Origin: Flavobacterium cauense R2A-7 | GTDB taxonomy: Bacteria; Bacteroidota; Bacteroidia; Flavobacteriales; Flavobacteriaceae | Assembly: GCF_000498475.1 (NCBI RefSeq) | Contig: NZ_AVBI01000012.1 | Location: 1 to 64,000, forward strand | Reading direction: 5' to 3' | DNA length: 64,000 nucleotides | In this document: piece by piece, positions 22,501-30,894 of the stretch | Numbering within the stretch: the stretch's first letter is position 1 | Layout of the letters: every line of letters starts with the position of its first letter | Notes under the pieces: model-generated | Database searches by the model: none | Told to the model about the DNA's origin: nothing | The model's input: only the letters and a program-made list of their open reading frames with translations | Made by a program: the position numbers and the translations under genes

Positions 22501-22578
22501 GATGTTGGATTGTTGCGCGGATAGATTTATAGCACTTAAAATGAGAGAGGTATATAGTAACCTGTTCAGTTTTCGCAT
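19564..22578 (-). CDS. Large exported tetratricopeptide-repeat protein
   Basis: 1004 aa. Signal peptide (MRKLNRLLYTSLILSAINLSAQ) followed almost entirely by TPR units, e.g. AVDLYKNKQYQAAQILFNKV, YFEQSNYPQALKYFEKVD, AYYKAGDYENAIGEFNKII and YAHFQKAISYGF; I estimate 20 or more, many of the Gly-Asn-Tyr-x-x-Ala type that YfgC/BamD-like scaffolds share. There is no catalytic motif, so the role is a periplasmic or outer-membrane-associated scaffold. A -7 box lies upstream and the barrel protein gene follows after 32 bp. Confidence 0.88.
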   Translation of the reverse strand: MRKLNRLLYTSLILSAINLSAQQSNIYTHELTDFDKAVDLYKNKQYQAAQILFNKVKTANSNYEVKSDCAYYSANCAIRLEQSGADAMMEDFVKDYPTSSKQNQAFIEVAHYYFEQSNYPQALKYFEKVDEGSMSNEEREKFNFQKGYCFFSAKNKKEADKYFNKVANSKEFGSQAKYYLGYMAYETDNYKEATQYFDQVQDQDKYKEKMSYFQADMNFKLGNFQKAIDLGVPQLSKSNAEEKSELNKIIGESYFNLKQYDKALPYLKEYRGKKGKWNNTDFYQLGYAYYKAGDYENAIGEFNKIINGQDGVAQNAYYHLGESYLKLGKKQEALNAFKTASEMEFEAKIQEDAYLNYAKLSYEIGNPYQSVPEVLMGYLNKYPQTAYKQEIENLLINSYITSKNYKEALSLLEKNKNPQNRPAYQKVAFYRGLELYTDGNYKEALTLFKKSIAEPRDPKFTARATFWKAETEYNLDQFSEALIGFKQFTGSTEAKNVPEAKNADYNLAYTYFKLKEYENAAKHFQEYINVSKDDKVRLNDAYLRMGDSYFVSTKYWPAMDAYNKAIELRSVDADYAHFQKAISYGFVGKNDLKIENLNSFMKAHPDSKYADDALYELGNTYVTQNNVTKAVETYDRLEDEYKGSSYISKAILRQGLVYYNNDKDQQALVKFKEVVAKFPRTEEANEAVATARLIYMDNNKVDEYAAWVKTLDFVEVSNADLDNDTYNAAEKQYLQNNSKQAVSGFSGYLANFPNGLHALKANFYLAQLYFADGLGTNAIPNYEYVIGKSRNEFTEQSLARLCEIHLKNKTYDKAIPVLQRLEAEADFPQNVTFAQSNLMKCYYDQKEYANAVVYADKVLANAKTDDKVKSDAQIIVARSAIKTNDEVKAKEAYAKLQKIAKGELAAEALYYDAYFKNKEAKFETSNVLVQKLAKDYSGYKYFGAKGLIVMAKNFYGLKDSFQATYILESVIKNFAQFEDVVTEAQTELDFIKGEEAKRNSSITN

Positions 22579-22601
22579 AGTGTTTGGCTTTGTTTAAAAT
22601 T

Positions 22602-22609
22602 CAAATATA
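22602..22609 (-). promoter_or_regulatory. -7 box for the TPR/beta-barrel unit
   Basis: Minus strand TATATTTG, a perfect TAnnTTTG match, 24 bp before the ATG at 22578. Confidence 0.5.
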
Positions 22610-22778
22610 TCAAATTCCTGTGGTAATAACGCGGAATTTCATTCGTTTATTATGGATGTTTTCAACAAATTTCGAGCCAAAGTTTGACGGAAAAAGGAAT
22701 AAAGAGAATACAATCTGGAGCAAAGAGTTAGCTTCTGTCCGCTATTTTCTTTTATCTGTTTTCTTTTAAACACTTTTT

Positions 22779-22810
22779 TTTGATTAAGTTCGTTGTACTT
22801 ATTACTTTTA
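22779..22810 (+). promoter_or_regulatory. Promoter of the ftsE-glycosyltransferase operon
   Basis: TTTG at 22779-22782, a 20-nt spacer, then TACTTTTA at 22803-22810 (7 of 8 positions of TAnnTTTG). It lies 21 bp before the ftsE ATG, which argues against the in-frame TTG at 22780 as start. Confidence 0.65.
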
Positions 22811-22830
22811 CCAAAACAAAATCATTCAAC

Positions 22831-23514
22831 ATGTCACAAACGATTCTTTCTTTAAAAGATGTAACTATATATCAGGAACGCAATCCTATTTTATCCAATG
22901 TTAATCTTGATGTAAAATCAGGCGATTTCATTTATGTGATTGGAAAAACAGGTTCCGGAAAGAGTAGTTTGATGAAAACCTTATATGCTGATTTGGATTT
23001 AACCGAAGGCGAAGGTACTATTGTAGATTACAACCTGAACACGCTGAAAGAAAGCGATATCCCGTATTTGAGACGAAAACTGGGCGTGGTTTTTCAGGAT
23101 TTTAAATTGTTACCGGACCGAAACGTTCATGACAACTTAGAATTTGTACTTAGAGCCACCGGATGGTCTGAAAAAGAAGAAATGCAGGTAAAAATCGAAG
23201 AAGTTTTGGATAAAGTCGGCATGAAATCAATGACTGCTAAAATGCCGCACCAGCTTTCGGGCGGAGAACAGCAACGTGTTGCCATTGCGCGCGCCTTACT
23301 GAACGACCCGGAATTAATCCTTGCCGATGAACCAACGGGAAACCTTGACCCGCAAACCAGTGTGGAGGTTATGGAAGTACTGAAAAAAATCAACCAGAAC
23401 GGTAAAACCATCATTATGGCAACGCACGATTATGCTTTACTGATGAAATTCCCATCTAAAACATTAAAATGTGAGGATGGTAAAATTTTTGAAGTGGTTC
23501 AAAGATCGGTATAA
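22831..23514 (+). CDS. ftsE: Cell-division ABC transporter ATP-binding protein FtsE
   Basis: Nucleotide-binding subunit that with FtsX links the divisome to peptidoglycan hydrolases. From the ATG at 22831 it is 227 aa: Walker [11 protein letters not shown]-loop in [13 protein letters not shown] signature [15 protein letters not shown], Walker B plus catalytic Glu [12 protein letters not shown], and switch His in MATHDYALL. The [15 protein letters not shown] stretch is characteristic of FtsE. No ftsX follows; instead the stop overlaps the next ATG (TAATG), coupling it to two glycosyltransferases. A LolD-type relative cannot be fully excluded but fits less well. Confidence 0.9.
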   Translation: MSQTILSLKDVTIYQERNPILSNVNLDVKSGDFIYVIGKTGSGKSSLMKTLYADLDLTEGEGTIVDYNLNTLKESDIPYLRRKLGVVFQDFKLLPDRNVHDNLEFVLRATGWSEKEEMQVKIEEVLDKVGMKSMTAKMPHQLSGGEQQRVAIARALLNDPELILADEPTGNLDPQTSVEVMEVLKKINQNGKTIIMATHDYALLMKFPSKTLKCEDGKIFEVVQRSV

Positions 23515-24413
23515 TGATTTCGATTTTAATTCCAACATACAACTACAATGTGTATCCATTGGTTACGGAATTAAAAAAACAGGCCGATTCCCTTTCCGTT
23601 CCGTATGAAATTTTGATTCAGGACGATGCCAGCACCTTATTTTTAAAGAAAAATGAAGCTATCAACGCTTTGGAAAATTGTGTTTACACTTTAAATCGGG
23701 AAAATCTCGGTAGAGGCAATAACATCAATGTTTTAAATTCAAAAGCCCGTTTTGATTACGTTTTGATTATGGAAGCCGACGCTTTACCCGAAAACAAGAA
23801 CTACCTGGAAACTTTCGTCAAAACCATTACACCCGAAACAGAAGTGATTTTCGGAGGTGTTACTTATCCTAAAGCCCAACCCAACAGCGAACAATTATTG
23901 CGTTGGAAGTATGGCAATAATCGGGAAAGCATCGCCCTTGAAGACCGTTTGAAAAATCCGTATCATTTCGTTTTTACCTGGAACTTACTTGTAAAAAAAG
24001 AAATGCTGTCGCAAAATCCTTTTCCGGTTTCGGTTAAAGAATACGGCTATGAAGATGTGGCTTTTATAAAAAAATTAAAAACGCAAAACATAACTATCCG
24101 GCATATCGAGAATCGGTTGATACATTTTAATCAGGAATCGAGCACTGTCTTCATTCAGAAAACCGAAAAAGCGGTTCAGACTTTAAAACAACTCCTTGAA
24201 AGCAACGAATTAGCCTACGAAGACACGCGAATCGGAAGAACCTATTTACAATTCCGTAGTTTAGGATTGGATAAAAGTCTTGCCTTTTTATTCCGCAGAT
24301 GTTCCAAACGACTGCTTTCCAATTTAACATCTTCCAACCCAAGTTTAGTCCTGTTGGATTTGTACAAATTAGGCTATTTTTGTGCTCTTGACACTCAAAA
24401 GCAACCAACATGA
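23514..24413 (+). CDS. Family 2 glycosyltransferase
   Basis: GT-A fold transferase. It opens with ISILIPTYNYNVYPLV and EILIQDDAST, with the metal/nucleotide motif in VLIMEADALP (~residue 86), and a C-terminal helical part that looks membrane-associated but has no clear transmembrane segment. 299 aa, complete. Its ATG overlaps the ftsE stop and its stop overlaps the next gene by 4 bp, so the three genes form one translationally coupled operon. Sugar and acceptor are unknown. Confidence 0.9.
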   Translation: MISILIPTYNYNVYPLVTELKKQADSLSVPYEILIQDDASTLFLKKNEAINALENCVYTLNRENLGRGNNINVLNSKARFDYVLIMEADALPENKNYLETFVKTITPETEVIFGGVTYPKAQPNSEQLLRWKYGNNRESIALEDRLKNPYHFVFTWNLLVKKEMLSQNPFPVSVKEYGYEDVAFIKKLKTQNITIRHIENRLIHFNQESSTVFIQKTEKAVQTLKQLLESNELAYEDTRIGRTYLQFRSLGLDKSLAFLFRRCSKRLLSNLTSSNPSLVLLDLYKLGYFCALDTQKQPT

Positions 24414-25561
24414 GAGTTTTAGTAATCAATAATTTCAGCAACGAAAACAAACTTGGAGGAGTGGAAAACTACCTGCATGAATTGATTAATTATGCTCAGA
24501 AAAGCCAATCGGATATCGAATTTAAATGGTTCGGAAAGGATTCTAAAAAGACAAACTGGTTTCAGAAATTTTATAATCGCGAAAGCACCGAAGAAATTAT
24601 TTCCGAAATCGACACCTTCCAACCCGATTTGATTCATTGTTTCAGCATTGGCGCGCCGGTTACGCCGCATTTTATGAAATACGCGAAATCGAAATCCATT
24701 CCTGTACTTCAATCGTTTCGGGATTATTATTACATCTGTCCGAAAAACTACATGCTAACCGATACCGGAAAAGTTATCACCTATCATGAAAGTGCGATGG
24801 AATGTATTTTACACCACCATCCCAAAAAAAATATTGTATACGACAGTTTGCTGTATCTGAAACAACACTATCACAAGCAAATTCTTAAAAAGCATATCGA
24901 TTATTTTTTAACGCCGTCGGACAATTTAACCGATTTGATTGCGAACGATTTTGATGTTCCGGGAAAAACGTTGCCTAATCCGGCATTACTTACAAATCAA
25001 TCCTTTGAAAATCAATCGAATTATTTGCTTTATGTGGGAAGATTGGATAAAGAGAAAGGAGTGCACACGCTTTTGAAAGCCTTTAAAAATGTTGTTAAAA
25101 AGTTTCCGAACGAGCAACTGGTCATTGCAGGCTCCGGTTCCGAAAAAAAAGCACTTGAACAATATGTTGAAGCAAACCAACTTCAAAACGTACAATTTTT
25201 GGGAACTCAGCAGCGTGGTGAACTCGAAAATCTCTATTCAAAAGCTAAATTCACTATTGTTCCGAGCGAATTTTTAGAATCGTATGGGAATGTCATTTTG
25301 GAAAGTTTTGCTTTTAAGAAAACCGTTGTCATCAGTAATTTATTAGGAATTGCCAAGGAAGTGGAAACAACTAAAAGCGGACTGATTTTCCCTTTTGGAA
25401 ATGCAGAAAAATTAGAAGAAGCGGTTGAAAAATTATTGGCCGATGAAACGCTGAAAAAAGAATTAGAAACCAATGCTTTTACATATGCAGAAAGTCATTC
25501 TTTTGAAAATCATTTTAAAGAACTGACGCAGGTTTACAATACGTTACTTCAAAAAAACTAA
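24410..25561 (+). CDS. Family 4 glycosyltransferase
   Basis: GT-B fold, retaining GT4. N-terminal acceptor domain opens with MRVLVINNFSNENKLGGVEN (the GG loop). The C-terminal donor domain has LLYVGRLDKEKGVHTLLKAF (~205), VIAGSGSEKKALE, and the E-x7-E motif in PSEFLESYGNVILESFA (~290). 383 aa. It ends convergently with the cupin gene, the two stops overlapping by 4 bp. Probably acts on a surface glycan together with the GT2 upstream. Confidence 0.92.
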   Translation: MRVLVINNFSNENKLGGVENYLHELINYAQKSQSDIEFKWFGKDSKKTNWFQKFYNRESTEEIISEIDTFQPDLIHCFSIGAPVTPHFMKYAKSKSIPVLQSFRDYYYICPKNYMLTDTGKVITYHESAMECILHHHPKKNIVYDSLLYLKQHYHKQILKKHIDYFLTPSDNLTDLIANDFDVPGKTLPNPALLTNQSFENQSNYLLYVGRLDKEKGVHTLLKAFKNVVKKFPNEQLVIAGSGSEKKALEQYVEANQLQNVQFLGTQQRGELENLYSKAKFTIVPSEFLESYGNVILESFAFKKTVVISNLLGIAKEVETTKSGLIFPFGNAEKLEEAVEKLLADETLKKELETNAFTYAESHSFENHFKELTQVYNTLLQKN

Positions 25562-25953
25562 ACGAGACTCCTTTTAAATTCTTCAAAATCACGAATATAA
25601 TCAGCTTCTTCAAACACATCTGAAGCTACTACCAAACAAACTGCTCCCGAGGAGAAATTTTTCAGTTCCCGCCAGATGCCGTTGGCAATCAGCAAGCCTT
25701 CAAACGGTTTGTTTAAGGTAACGGTTTTTTCTTCTTTTCCATCGTTTAAAATCACATCAAAGCTTCCGGAAAGCGCTACTAAAAATTCCTGTTGTTCCTT
25801 ATGTGAATGTCCGCCTCGTTCTGCCCCGCTTGGCACATCGTATAAATAATAAACGCGCTTCATTTCGAAAGGCAATACGTCTTTTTCGATAACGGAAAGA
25901 TTGCCTCTCGGGTCTTCTATTTTTGGTATTTTTATAATGCTACTGTTCATCAT
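25558..25953 (-). CDS. FdtA/QdtA-family sugar 3,4-ketoisomerase (cupin)
   Basis: A 131-aa single-domain cupin of the FdtA/QdtA (WxcM C-terminal) family, which isomerises dTDP-4-keto-6-deoxyglucose to the 3-keto sugar. Seen: IPKIEDPRGNLSVIE at the start, KRVYYLYDVPSGAERGGHSH with the conserved His pair, QQEFLVALSGSFDVILNDG, and GLLIANGIWRELKNFS. The FdtA versus QdtA choice (galacto or gluco product) cannot be made from sequence alone. It overlaps the upstream GT4 gene by 14 bp. With the aminotransferase at 29814 it supplies a 3-amino-3,6-dideoxyhexose. Confidence 0.88.
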   Translation of the reverse strand: MMNSSIIKIPKIEDPRGNLSVIEKDVLPFEMKRVYYLYDVPSGAERGGHSHKEQQEFLVALSGSFDVILNDGKEEKTVTLNKPFEGLLIANGIWRELKNFSSGAVCLVVASDVFEEADYIRDFEEFKRSLV

Positions 25954-27019
25954 TTAGTAATTGCAACCATTTTTGGGCTACTTCGTTTGTTTCAAATTGA
26001 GAGACACTGGCTTTTGCATTATCACAACATTTGCGGTACAAAATTGCTTCTTGAGCAAAGGTATTCATTTTGGAAGTTAAAGCTTCAAAATTTTGATTTT
26101 CCACTAAAAATCCGTTTTCGCCATCAATTATCATCTCACTTGGACCGGTCGGACAATCGAAAGAGATTACCGGTCGCCCTAAACTTAATGATTCTAAAAC
26201 GGCCATCGGGAACCCCTCATACAAACTTGAAAGCACTAAAAATTTGGCGTTTTTTATGTAAAAATAAGGATTTTCTTTAAAGCCCAGTAAATGAACAAAA
26301 GGTTCGATTGGCGTATTTTCAAATACCGTTTTCAAATAATGTTCCTCTTCCCCTTTTCCTAAAATCACCAGATGAATTCCTTTTTCGGGTAAAACAGATT
26401 GACGGTAACTTTCTATCAGTTTGTCAAATTGCTTCAGTTTTACCAACCTTCCCACAGCTATGCAATAGTCAAAAGGAAGCGGATTTTCATCGGAATCAAC
26501 AGGTAATTTTGAAACATCAATAAAATTCGGGATAACCGTTGCTTTATCAAAATTATATTGGGTTTCCAGTTTTTCTTTCAATCCTTTGGAAACCACAACA
26601 ACTTTGCTCGCTTTTCTGAGCAAAACTTTAGCTACCCACGCTTTATCGGTTAGGTACGTTTCCAAACGGTTGCTGTGAAGCGTGTAAATGGTTTTTGTTC
26701 TGAAGTAAATAAAATAAGCGAAAACCAACTCCATAAAAGGATTAATCCGATGCCGAAAATCAACCACAAAATCAAATTTCTCCTGAGCAAGATATTTTCG
26801 CAAACGGAAGTATTTCTGATATTTGGAATAGTTTCCGAAATTAACCAATTTCCCTTCGTAACTGTACTCCACTTTGTCTTCCAATACGATAAGATGCACC
26901 TCAAAACCTAAGGACTGAAACATTCCTGAAGCCGAACCCAACACCCGTTCCAAACCGCCTTCGGCCAACTTGTAGCCCACAAGTGCAATTTTAAACTTCT
27001 TTTTTTGAGTGTTTGCCAT
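25940..27019 (-). CDS. Family 4 glycosyltransferase
   Basis: 359 aa, GT-B fold. N-terminal KIALVGYKLAEGGLERVLGS, donor domain with CIAVGRLVKLKQFDKLIESY (~190), LVILGKGEEEHYL, and the E-x7-E motif in SSLYEGFPMAVLESLSLGRP (~275); PTGPSEMI contacts the nucleotide in this family. Its 3' end overlaps the cupin gene by 14 bp, so both are co-transcribed. Part of the surface-glycan cluster. Confidence 0.92.
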   Translation of the reverse strand: MANTQKKKFKIALVGYKLAEGGLERVLGSASGMFQSLGFEVHLIVLEDKVEYSYEGKLVNFGNYSKYQKYFRLRKYLAQEKFDFVVDFRHRINPFMELVFAYFIYFRTKTIYTLHSNRLETYLTDKAWVAKVLLRKASKVVVVSKGLKEKLETQYNFDKATVIPNFIDVSKLPVDSDENPLPFDYCIAVGRLVKLKQFDKLIESYRQSVLPEKGIHLVILGKGEEEHYLKTVFENTPIEPFVHLLGFKENPYFYIKNAKFLVLSSLYEGFPMAVLESLSLGRPVISFDCPTGPSEMIIDGENGFLVENQNFEALTSKMNTFAQEAILYRKCCDNAKASVSQFETNEVAQKWLQLLNDEQ

Positions 27020-27073
27020 TCAGTTCTGACTAGGTTTCTTATTTTAGCATAAAAATAGTTTTAAAATCCCAAT

Positions 27074-27952
27074 ATGCAAAATTTCCCACTGGTTAGTGTC
27101 GTTTGTCTGGCTTACAATCATGAAGCGTATGTGGTGGAAGCATTGGAATCAGTCTTAAATCAAAATTACCCGAATATTGAACTGTTGATTGCCGACGATT
27201 GCAGCAGCGACCATTCAGTTGCCGTTATTGAAAAGTGGCTGCAAAATCATCCTAATATTCAATTCTTTCCCAATAAAACCAATTTAGGTAATACCAAAAC
27301 ATTCAACAATGTGGTTAAACATGCTAAAGGCGAATTTATTATCGACTTGGCTGCCGACGATATTTTGCTGCCGGATTGTGTTTCGCGTCAGATTACTGCT
27401 TTTCAAAATACAAAATATACCAATTTGGGAATCGTATACGGAAATCTTATCCAGATGGATGGAAACGGAACATATCTAAACGATTATTATACTGAAAAAG
27501 ACCATCCGGAAAGCGGAAATATTTATAAAATGGTGGTGGGCCGGACCACAAAAATCTGTTCTGTTTCGTCTATGGTGAAGAAAACGGTTTTTGAAACGGT
27601 GGGCTATTATGATGAGAATCTGGCCTATGAAGACCTGGATTTATGGATCAGGGCATCACGGTTTTTTGATTTCGAATACATCCCAGAGATTTTGGCCAAA
27701 AAAAGAGAACTTTCGACTTCCTTAAGCGCCCATTTTACTAAGAAAAACAATAAGAAAACCAACCGTTTGAACGAATCGACTTTTCAAATTCTAAAAAAAG
27801 CATTCCAACTTAACCGAACCAAGGAGGAACACAAAGCACTTTTAGGGCGTATCCGGTTTGAGATGTATAAATTCATTACCTCACGGAACTTTGTTTTGTT
27901 GGGGAAGCTTTTACTGTTGAAAATTAAAGTGAGATGGAAAAGTTTGGCATAA
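27074..27952 (+). CDS. Family 2 glycosyltransferase
   Basis: 292 aa, GT-A fold. PLVSVVCLAYNHEAYVVEAL, the nucleotide-binding ELLIADDCSSD, and the DxD-like motif in IIDLAADDILLP (~90-97) are all present; YDENLAYEDLDLWIRASRFF carries the ED motif of the GT2 catalytic base. It is the only plus-strand gene within the 25.6-31.9 kb glycan cluster. It is divergent from the GT4 gene (54 bp apart) and convergent with the flippase gene (13 bp apart). Confidence 0.92.
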   Translation: MQNFPLVSVVCLAYNHEAYVVEALESVLNQNYPNIELLIADDCSSDHSVAVIEKWLQNHPNIQFFPNKTNLGNTKTFNNVVKHAKGEFIIDLAADDILLPDCVSRQITAFQNTKYTNLGIVYGNLIQMDGNGTYLNDYYTEKDHPESGNIYKMVVGRTTKICSVSSMVKKTVFETVGYYDENLAYEDLDLWIRASRFFDFEYIPEILAKKRELSTSLSAHFTKKNNKKTNRLNESTFQILKKAFQLNRTKEEHKALLGRIRFEMYKFITSRNFVLLGKLLLLKIKVRWKSLA

Positions 27953-27965
27953 AATCACCTCTTAA

Positions 27966-29243
27966 CTAGTTGAAATTCTTTTTTTTTAAAAGTTTTCTGA
28001 AAAAGAACAGCATCAGTACGAAAGAAATGCAATTAGCCAAAAAATATGCTTTTACCGCCCCCGTAACATTTTCGGTCTGAATCATAAAATAGGCTACACC
28101 AAAATAAGCTACATTAAAAATGATTTCTACTGCAAAATAGCGTTTCATCATCGTTTTTACCAAAATCTGGTACCCGAAAGCTAAACTCATCACTTTCAAT
28201 AAATCTCCCAAGAGCTGCCAAATGATGATTTCTTTCACTTTCGAAAACTCCTTGGTTAAAGCAATATCCACAATAAAATCCTTGAAAACAAGTACTCCGG
28301 TCACCAAAATAAGGAACAACGGCACTAACGTTTTAAAATAATTTTTCAGTTCGTTTAAAAATTCAGAATCCGTTTTTAATTCAGCCAATCTGGGCATATA
28401 GTACAAGGATAGTCCGGAACTGAAAAACAACATATAAAATCCGGACACACGGTTTACTGCATCCCAAATTCCTGCTTTTTCGATTGAATTCGTCTCAATT
28501 AACAGATTTCGGATGGAAATCAACGTAACCGGAACAATTATGGCACTCAAAAGAGACATTATCGAAAATTTCCCGATAACCGAAAAGTATTTTTTATTGA
28601 TAATTTTCTGCAAATCGAATTGGAAATATTCTTTGTTATTTACCACAAACAATAACGTTATCAACAATAATACGATATCTGATATTGCCGTGGCGATTAA
28701 AGCCCCTTCCAGTTTTTTGAAATAAATCAGACTCACCGTCAGTACAAAAGTAAGAACGGAAGCTACTATCTGAATGAAAACGATTTTCCTAAATTGCTGT
28801 AAACTATTGTAAACGGCTATCCAAAAGGTATTCAAAACAATGAACGGCAACACTAATCCGAACAGTCGAATGGCGAATCCGTAATCAGAAGTTGTGAACA
28901 GAAAACGACTAAAGAATCCTGAAAACAAGGTAATCAGCACTCCCAAAACCACAGAAATTATTAAGAAAATCCAAAAGAAAGTGGAATATATTTTAGATAA
29001 CTCGGTTTTATCATTCTTGTTTTCAACGAAAAGACGCACCATCGAAGCGTTTACCCCTAAAGTTGACAACGATTTGAACAAGGCTGTGAAATTCTTGAAA
29101 CTCCCGATAAGGGCCATTCCCGAAGGGCCGAGAAACTGGGCAACAATACGAACCGAAAGAACTCCTAAAATAAAATTGATGCCAATGGAAACGGAATTCA
29201 TTGACAGCACTTTAATCAGCTTATTTTCCCTGAAAAAACTCAA
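27966..29243 (-). CDS. Wzx-type O-antigen/polysaccharide flippase
   Basis: 425-aa integral membrane protein of the MOP flippase family (polysaccharide biosynthesis/O-antigen translocase group), with about twelve hydrophobic segments. It starts SFFRENKLIKVLSMNSVSIG and contains AQFLGPSGMALIGSFKN, typical of Bacteroidota O-antigen translocases. It flips lipid-linked oligosaccharides across the inner membrane, so the cluster probably builds an undecaprenyl-linked glycan. It starts 1 bp after the upstream acyltransferase stop. No Wzy-like polymerase is visible in the window. Confidence 0.88.
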   Translation of the reverse strand: MSFFRENKLIKVLSMNSVSIGINFILGVLSVRIVAQFLGPSGMALIGSFKNFTALFKSLSTLGVNASMVRLFVENKNDKTELSKIYSTFFWIFLIISVVLGVLITLFSGFFSRFLFTTSDYGFAIRLFGLVLPFIVLNTFWIAVYNSLQQFRKIVFIQIVASVLTFVLTVSLIYFKKLEGALIATAISDIVLLLITLLFVVNNKEYFQFDLQKIINKKYFSVIGKFSIMSLLSAIIVPVTLISIRNLLIETNSIEKAGIWDAVNRVSGFYMLFFSSGLSLYYMPRLAELKTDSEFLNELKNYFKTLVPLFLILVTGVLVFKDFIVDIALTKEFSKVKEIIIWQLLGDLLKVMSLAFGYQILVKTMMKRYFAVEIIFNVAYFGVAYFMIQTENVTGAVKAYFLANCISFVLMLFFFRKLLKKKNFN

Positions 29244-29244
29244 A

Positions 29245-29814
29245 TTACAATTCTCGGATTATACGCGCAGGATTTCCCGCCACGATTACATTATCAGGCA
29301 CATTTTTAGTTACGACCGAATTACTTCCCACAACCGAATTATCGCCAATTGTAACGCCTTTTAAAACTGTTACATCCGAACCGATAAAAACGTTGTTCCC
29401 TATGTTTACCTGCTCTGAAGGCGGATTCGGATGAAATCTTTCCGAAGGACGCAAATGATGAAAATCACTATCCGAAACCGAAAAATTCAATCCGATAAGT
29501 GCATCATCACCAATGCTTATTTTCTGTAAGGCTACCATTGAAAAACCATTGTTGAGGCGGACATTATTTCCTATTTCGATTCTACTTTCGGGATTTCGGG
29601 CTTCGATGTAACCATAACCCGAATAAAAACCAGGAGACAATTCCACACCAATTTTAACCTTATTTCCAAAAAGGATAGTCCCTTCACCTTTGAGTAAAAC
29701 CGGATATGAAATTTCAGGCGTACCCGAAACCGATTTACAGTCGGACAACACCTTATATTTCCAAATACGCAGACTTACAAAAATCCGGTTTCTTATTTTT
29801 CTGAAAATGCCCAT
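29245..29814 (-). CDS. Left-handed beta-helix (hexapeptide) acyltransferase
   Basis: 189 aa. Hexapeptide-repeat pattern throughout the second half (IGNNVFIGSDVTVLKGVTIG, then NSVVGSNSVVTKNVPDNVI), ending in the VAGNPARIIREL signature of the LacA/WcaF/FdtC type. The N-terminal ~40 residues are basic and possibly membrane-associated. It may acetylate the 3-amino group made by the neighbouring aminotransferase (FdtC/QdtC role) or O-acetylate the glycan; sequence alone does not decide. Its ATG overlaps the stop of the aminotransferase by 1 bp. Confidence 0.88.
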   Translation of the reverse strand: MGIFRKIRNRIFVSLRIWKYKVLSDCKSVSGTPEISYPVLLKGEGTILFGNKVKIGVELSPGFYSGYGYIEARNPESRIEIGNNVRLNNGFSMVALQKISIGDDALIGLNFSVSDSDFHHLRPSERFHPNPPSEQVNIGNNVFIGSDVTVLKGVTIGDNSVVGSNSVVTKNVPDNVIVAGNPARIIREL

Positions 29815-30893
29815 TAATATGCGTTTATGATGTTTACAATAAATGTAATTTCTTCTTCCGTTAAAATCGAACTCATCGGCAAACTCAGCACCTCATCGTG
29901 AATCTGTTCCGTTATCGGGAAGGACAAATGATGGTAGTCAAGCATCGCTTTTTGTTGGTGTGGTGCTACCGGATAATGAATCATGGTCTGAATTCCGTTT
30001 TCCAATAAATATTGTTGCAATTCATCTCTTTTAGACGTTCGGATGACAAACAAATGAAACACATGATTGTCCGAACCATCGTAAAAAGGCAGCACAATTT
30101 TATCATTTTTAATTTCCGACAAATACCGTTTTGCCACTGCTCTTCGCTTCTCATTTTCAGTCGCTAGAGAAGGTAATTTTATGCGTAAAAAAGCTGCTTG
30201 GAGTTCATCCAAACGTGAATTGAAACCCAGATAATCGTTGTAATATTTTTGCTGCGAACCGTAATTAGAAAGCGACTTGATGGTCTTAGCTAGTTTTTCG
30301 TCGTTTGTAACCACCGCTCCGCCATCACCCAAAGCACCTAAATTCTTTCCCGGATAAAAACTGAACGTTCGGGCATGACTGCCTTTAAATGGCAAACCGT
30401 GTGCCTGAGCCGCGTCTTCAATAATTAGTAAATCGTGCTTGTATGCGATTTCCATGATTGCATCCATAGCCGCGAGTTGCCCGTACAAATGAACAATCAG
30501 CATACCCTTGGTTTTAGCGGTAATTTTTGCTTCAATCCGTTTTGGATCGATATTGAACGTTTCCGGATCCGGTTCCACTAAAACAGGCACCAAACCGGCA
30601 TGAAGAATTCCTAAAATGGAAGCGATATACGTATTGGCCGGAACGACAATTTCATCGCCTTCATGCAGCATTCCTAATTCGACATACGCTTTGAAAGTCA
30701 ATATAATAGCATCTAGACCATTTCCTACTCCAACGCAATATTTAGAACCGCAATAGGACGCAAATTCTGCTTCAAAAGCGGTAACTTCATCGCCTAAAAT
30801 GTACCAGCCTTTTTCCAGAAATGTTGCTAGTTTTTCCTGAAAAGCAGTTTCAAAAGGAGCGTTAATCGCTTTTATATCTAAGAATTTTATCAT
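29814..30893 (-). CDS. DegT/DnrJ/EryC1/StrS sugar aminotransferase (FdtB/QdtB-like)
   Basis: PLP-dependent nucleotide-sugar aminotransferase of 359 aa. [48 protein letters not shown] (Asp binding the pyridine N), and the Schiff-base Lys in [30 protein letters not shown] at the end completes the family. Next to an FdtA/QdtA cupin, the likely reaction is transamination of dTDP-3-keto-6-deoxyhexose to the 3-amino sugar. It lies 1 bp after the GNAT/FemAB-like gene. Confidence 0.92.
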   Translation of the reverse strand: MIKFLDIKAINAPFETAFQEKLATFLEKGWYILGDEVTAFEAEFASYCGSKYCVGVGNGLDAIILTFKAYVELGMLHEGDEIVVPANTYIASILGILHAGLVPVLVEPDPETFNIDPKRIEAKITAKTKGMLIVHLYGQLAAMDAIMEIAYKHDLLIIEDAAQAHGLPFKGSHARTFSFYPGKNLGALGDGGAVVTNDEKLAKTIKSLSNYGSQQKYYNDYLGFNSRLDELQAAFLRIKLPSLATENEKRRAVAKRYLSEIKNDKIVLPFYDGSDNHVFHLFVIRTSKRDELQQYLLENGIQTMIHYPVAPHQQKAMLDYHHLSFPITEQIHDEVLSLPMSSILTEEEITFIVNIINAY

Positions 30894-30894
30894 G

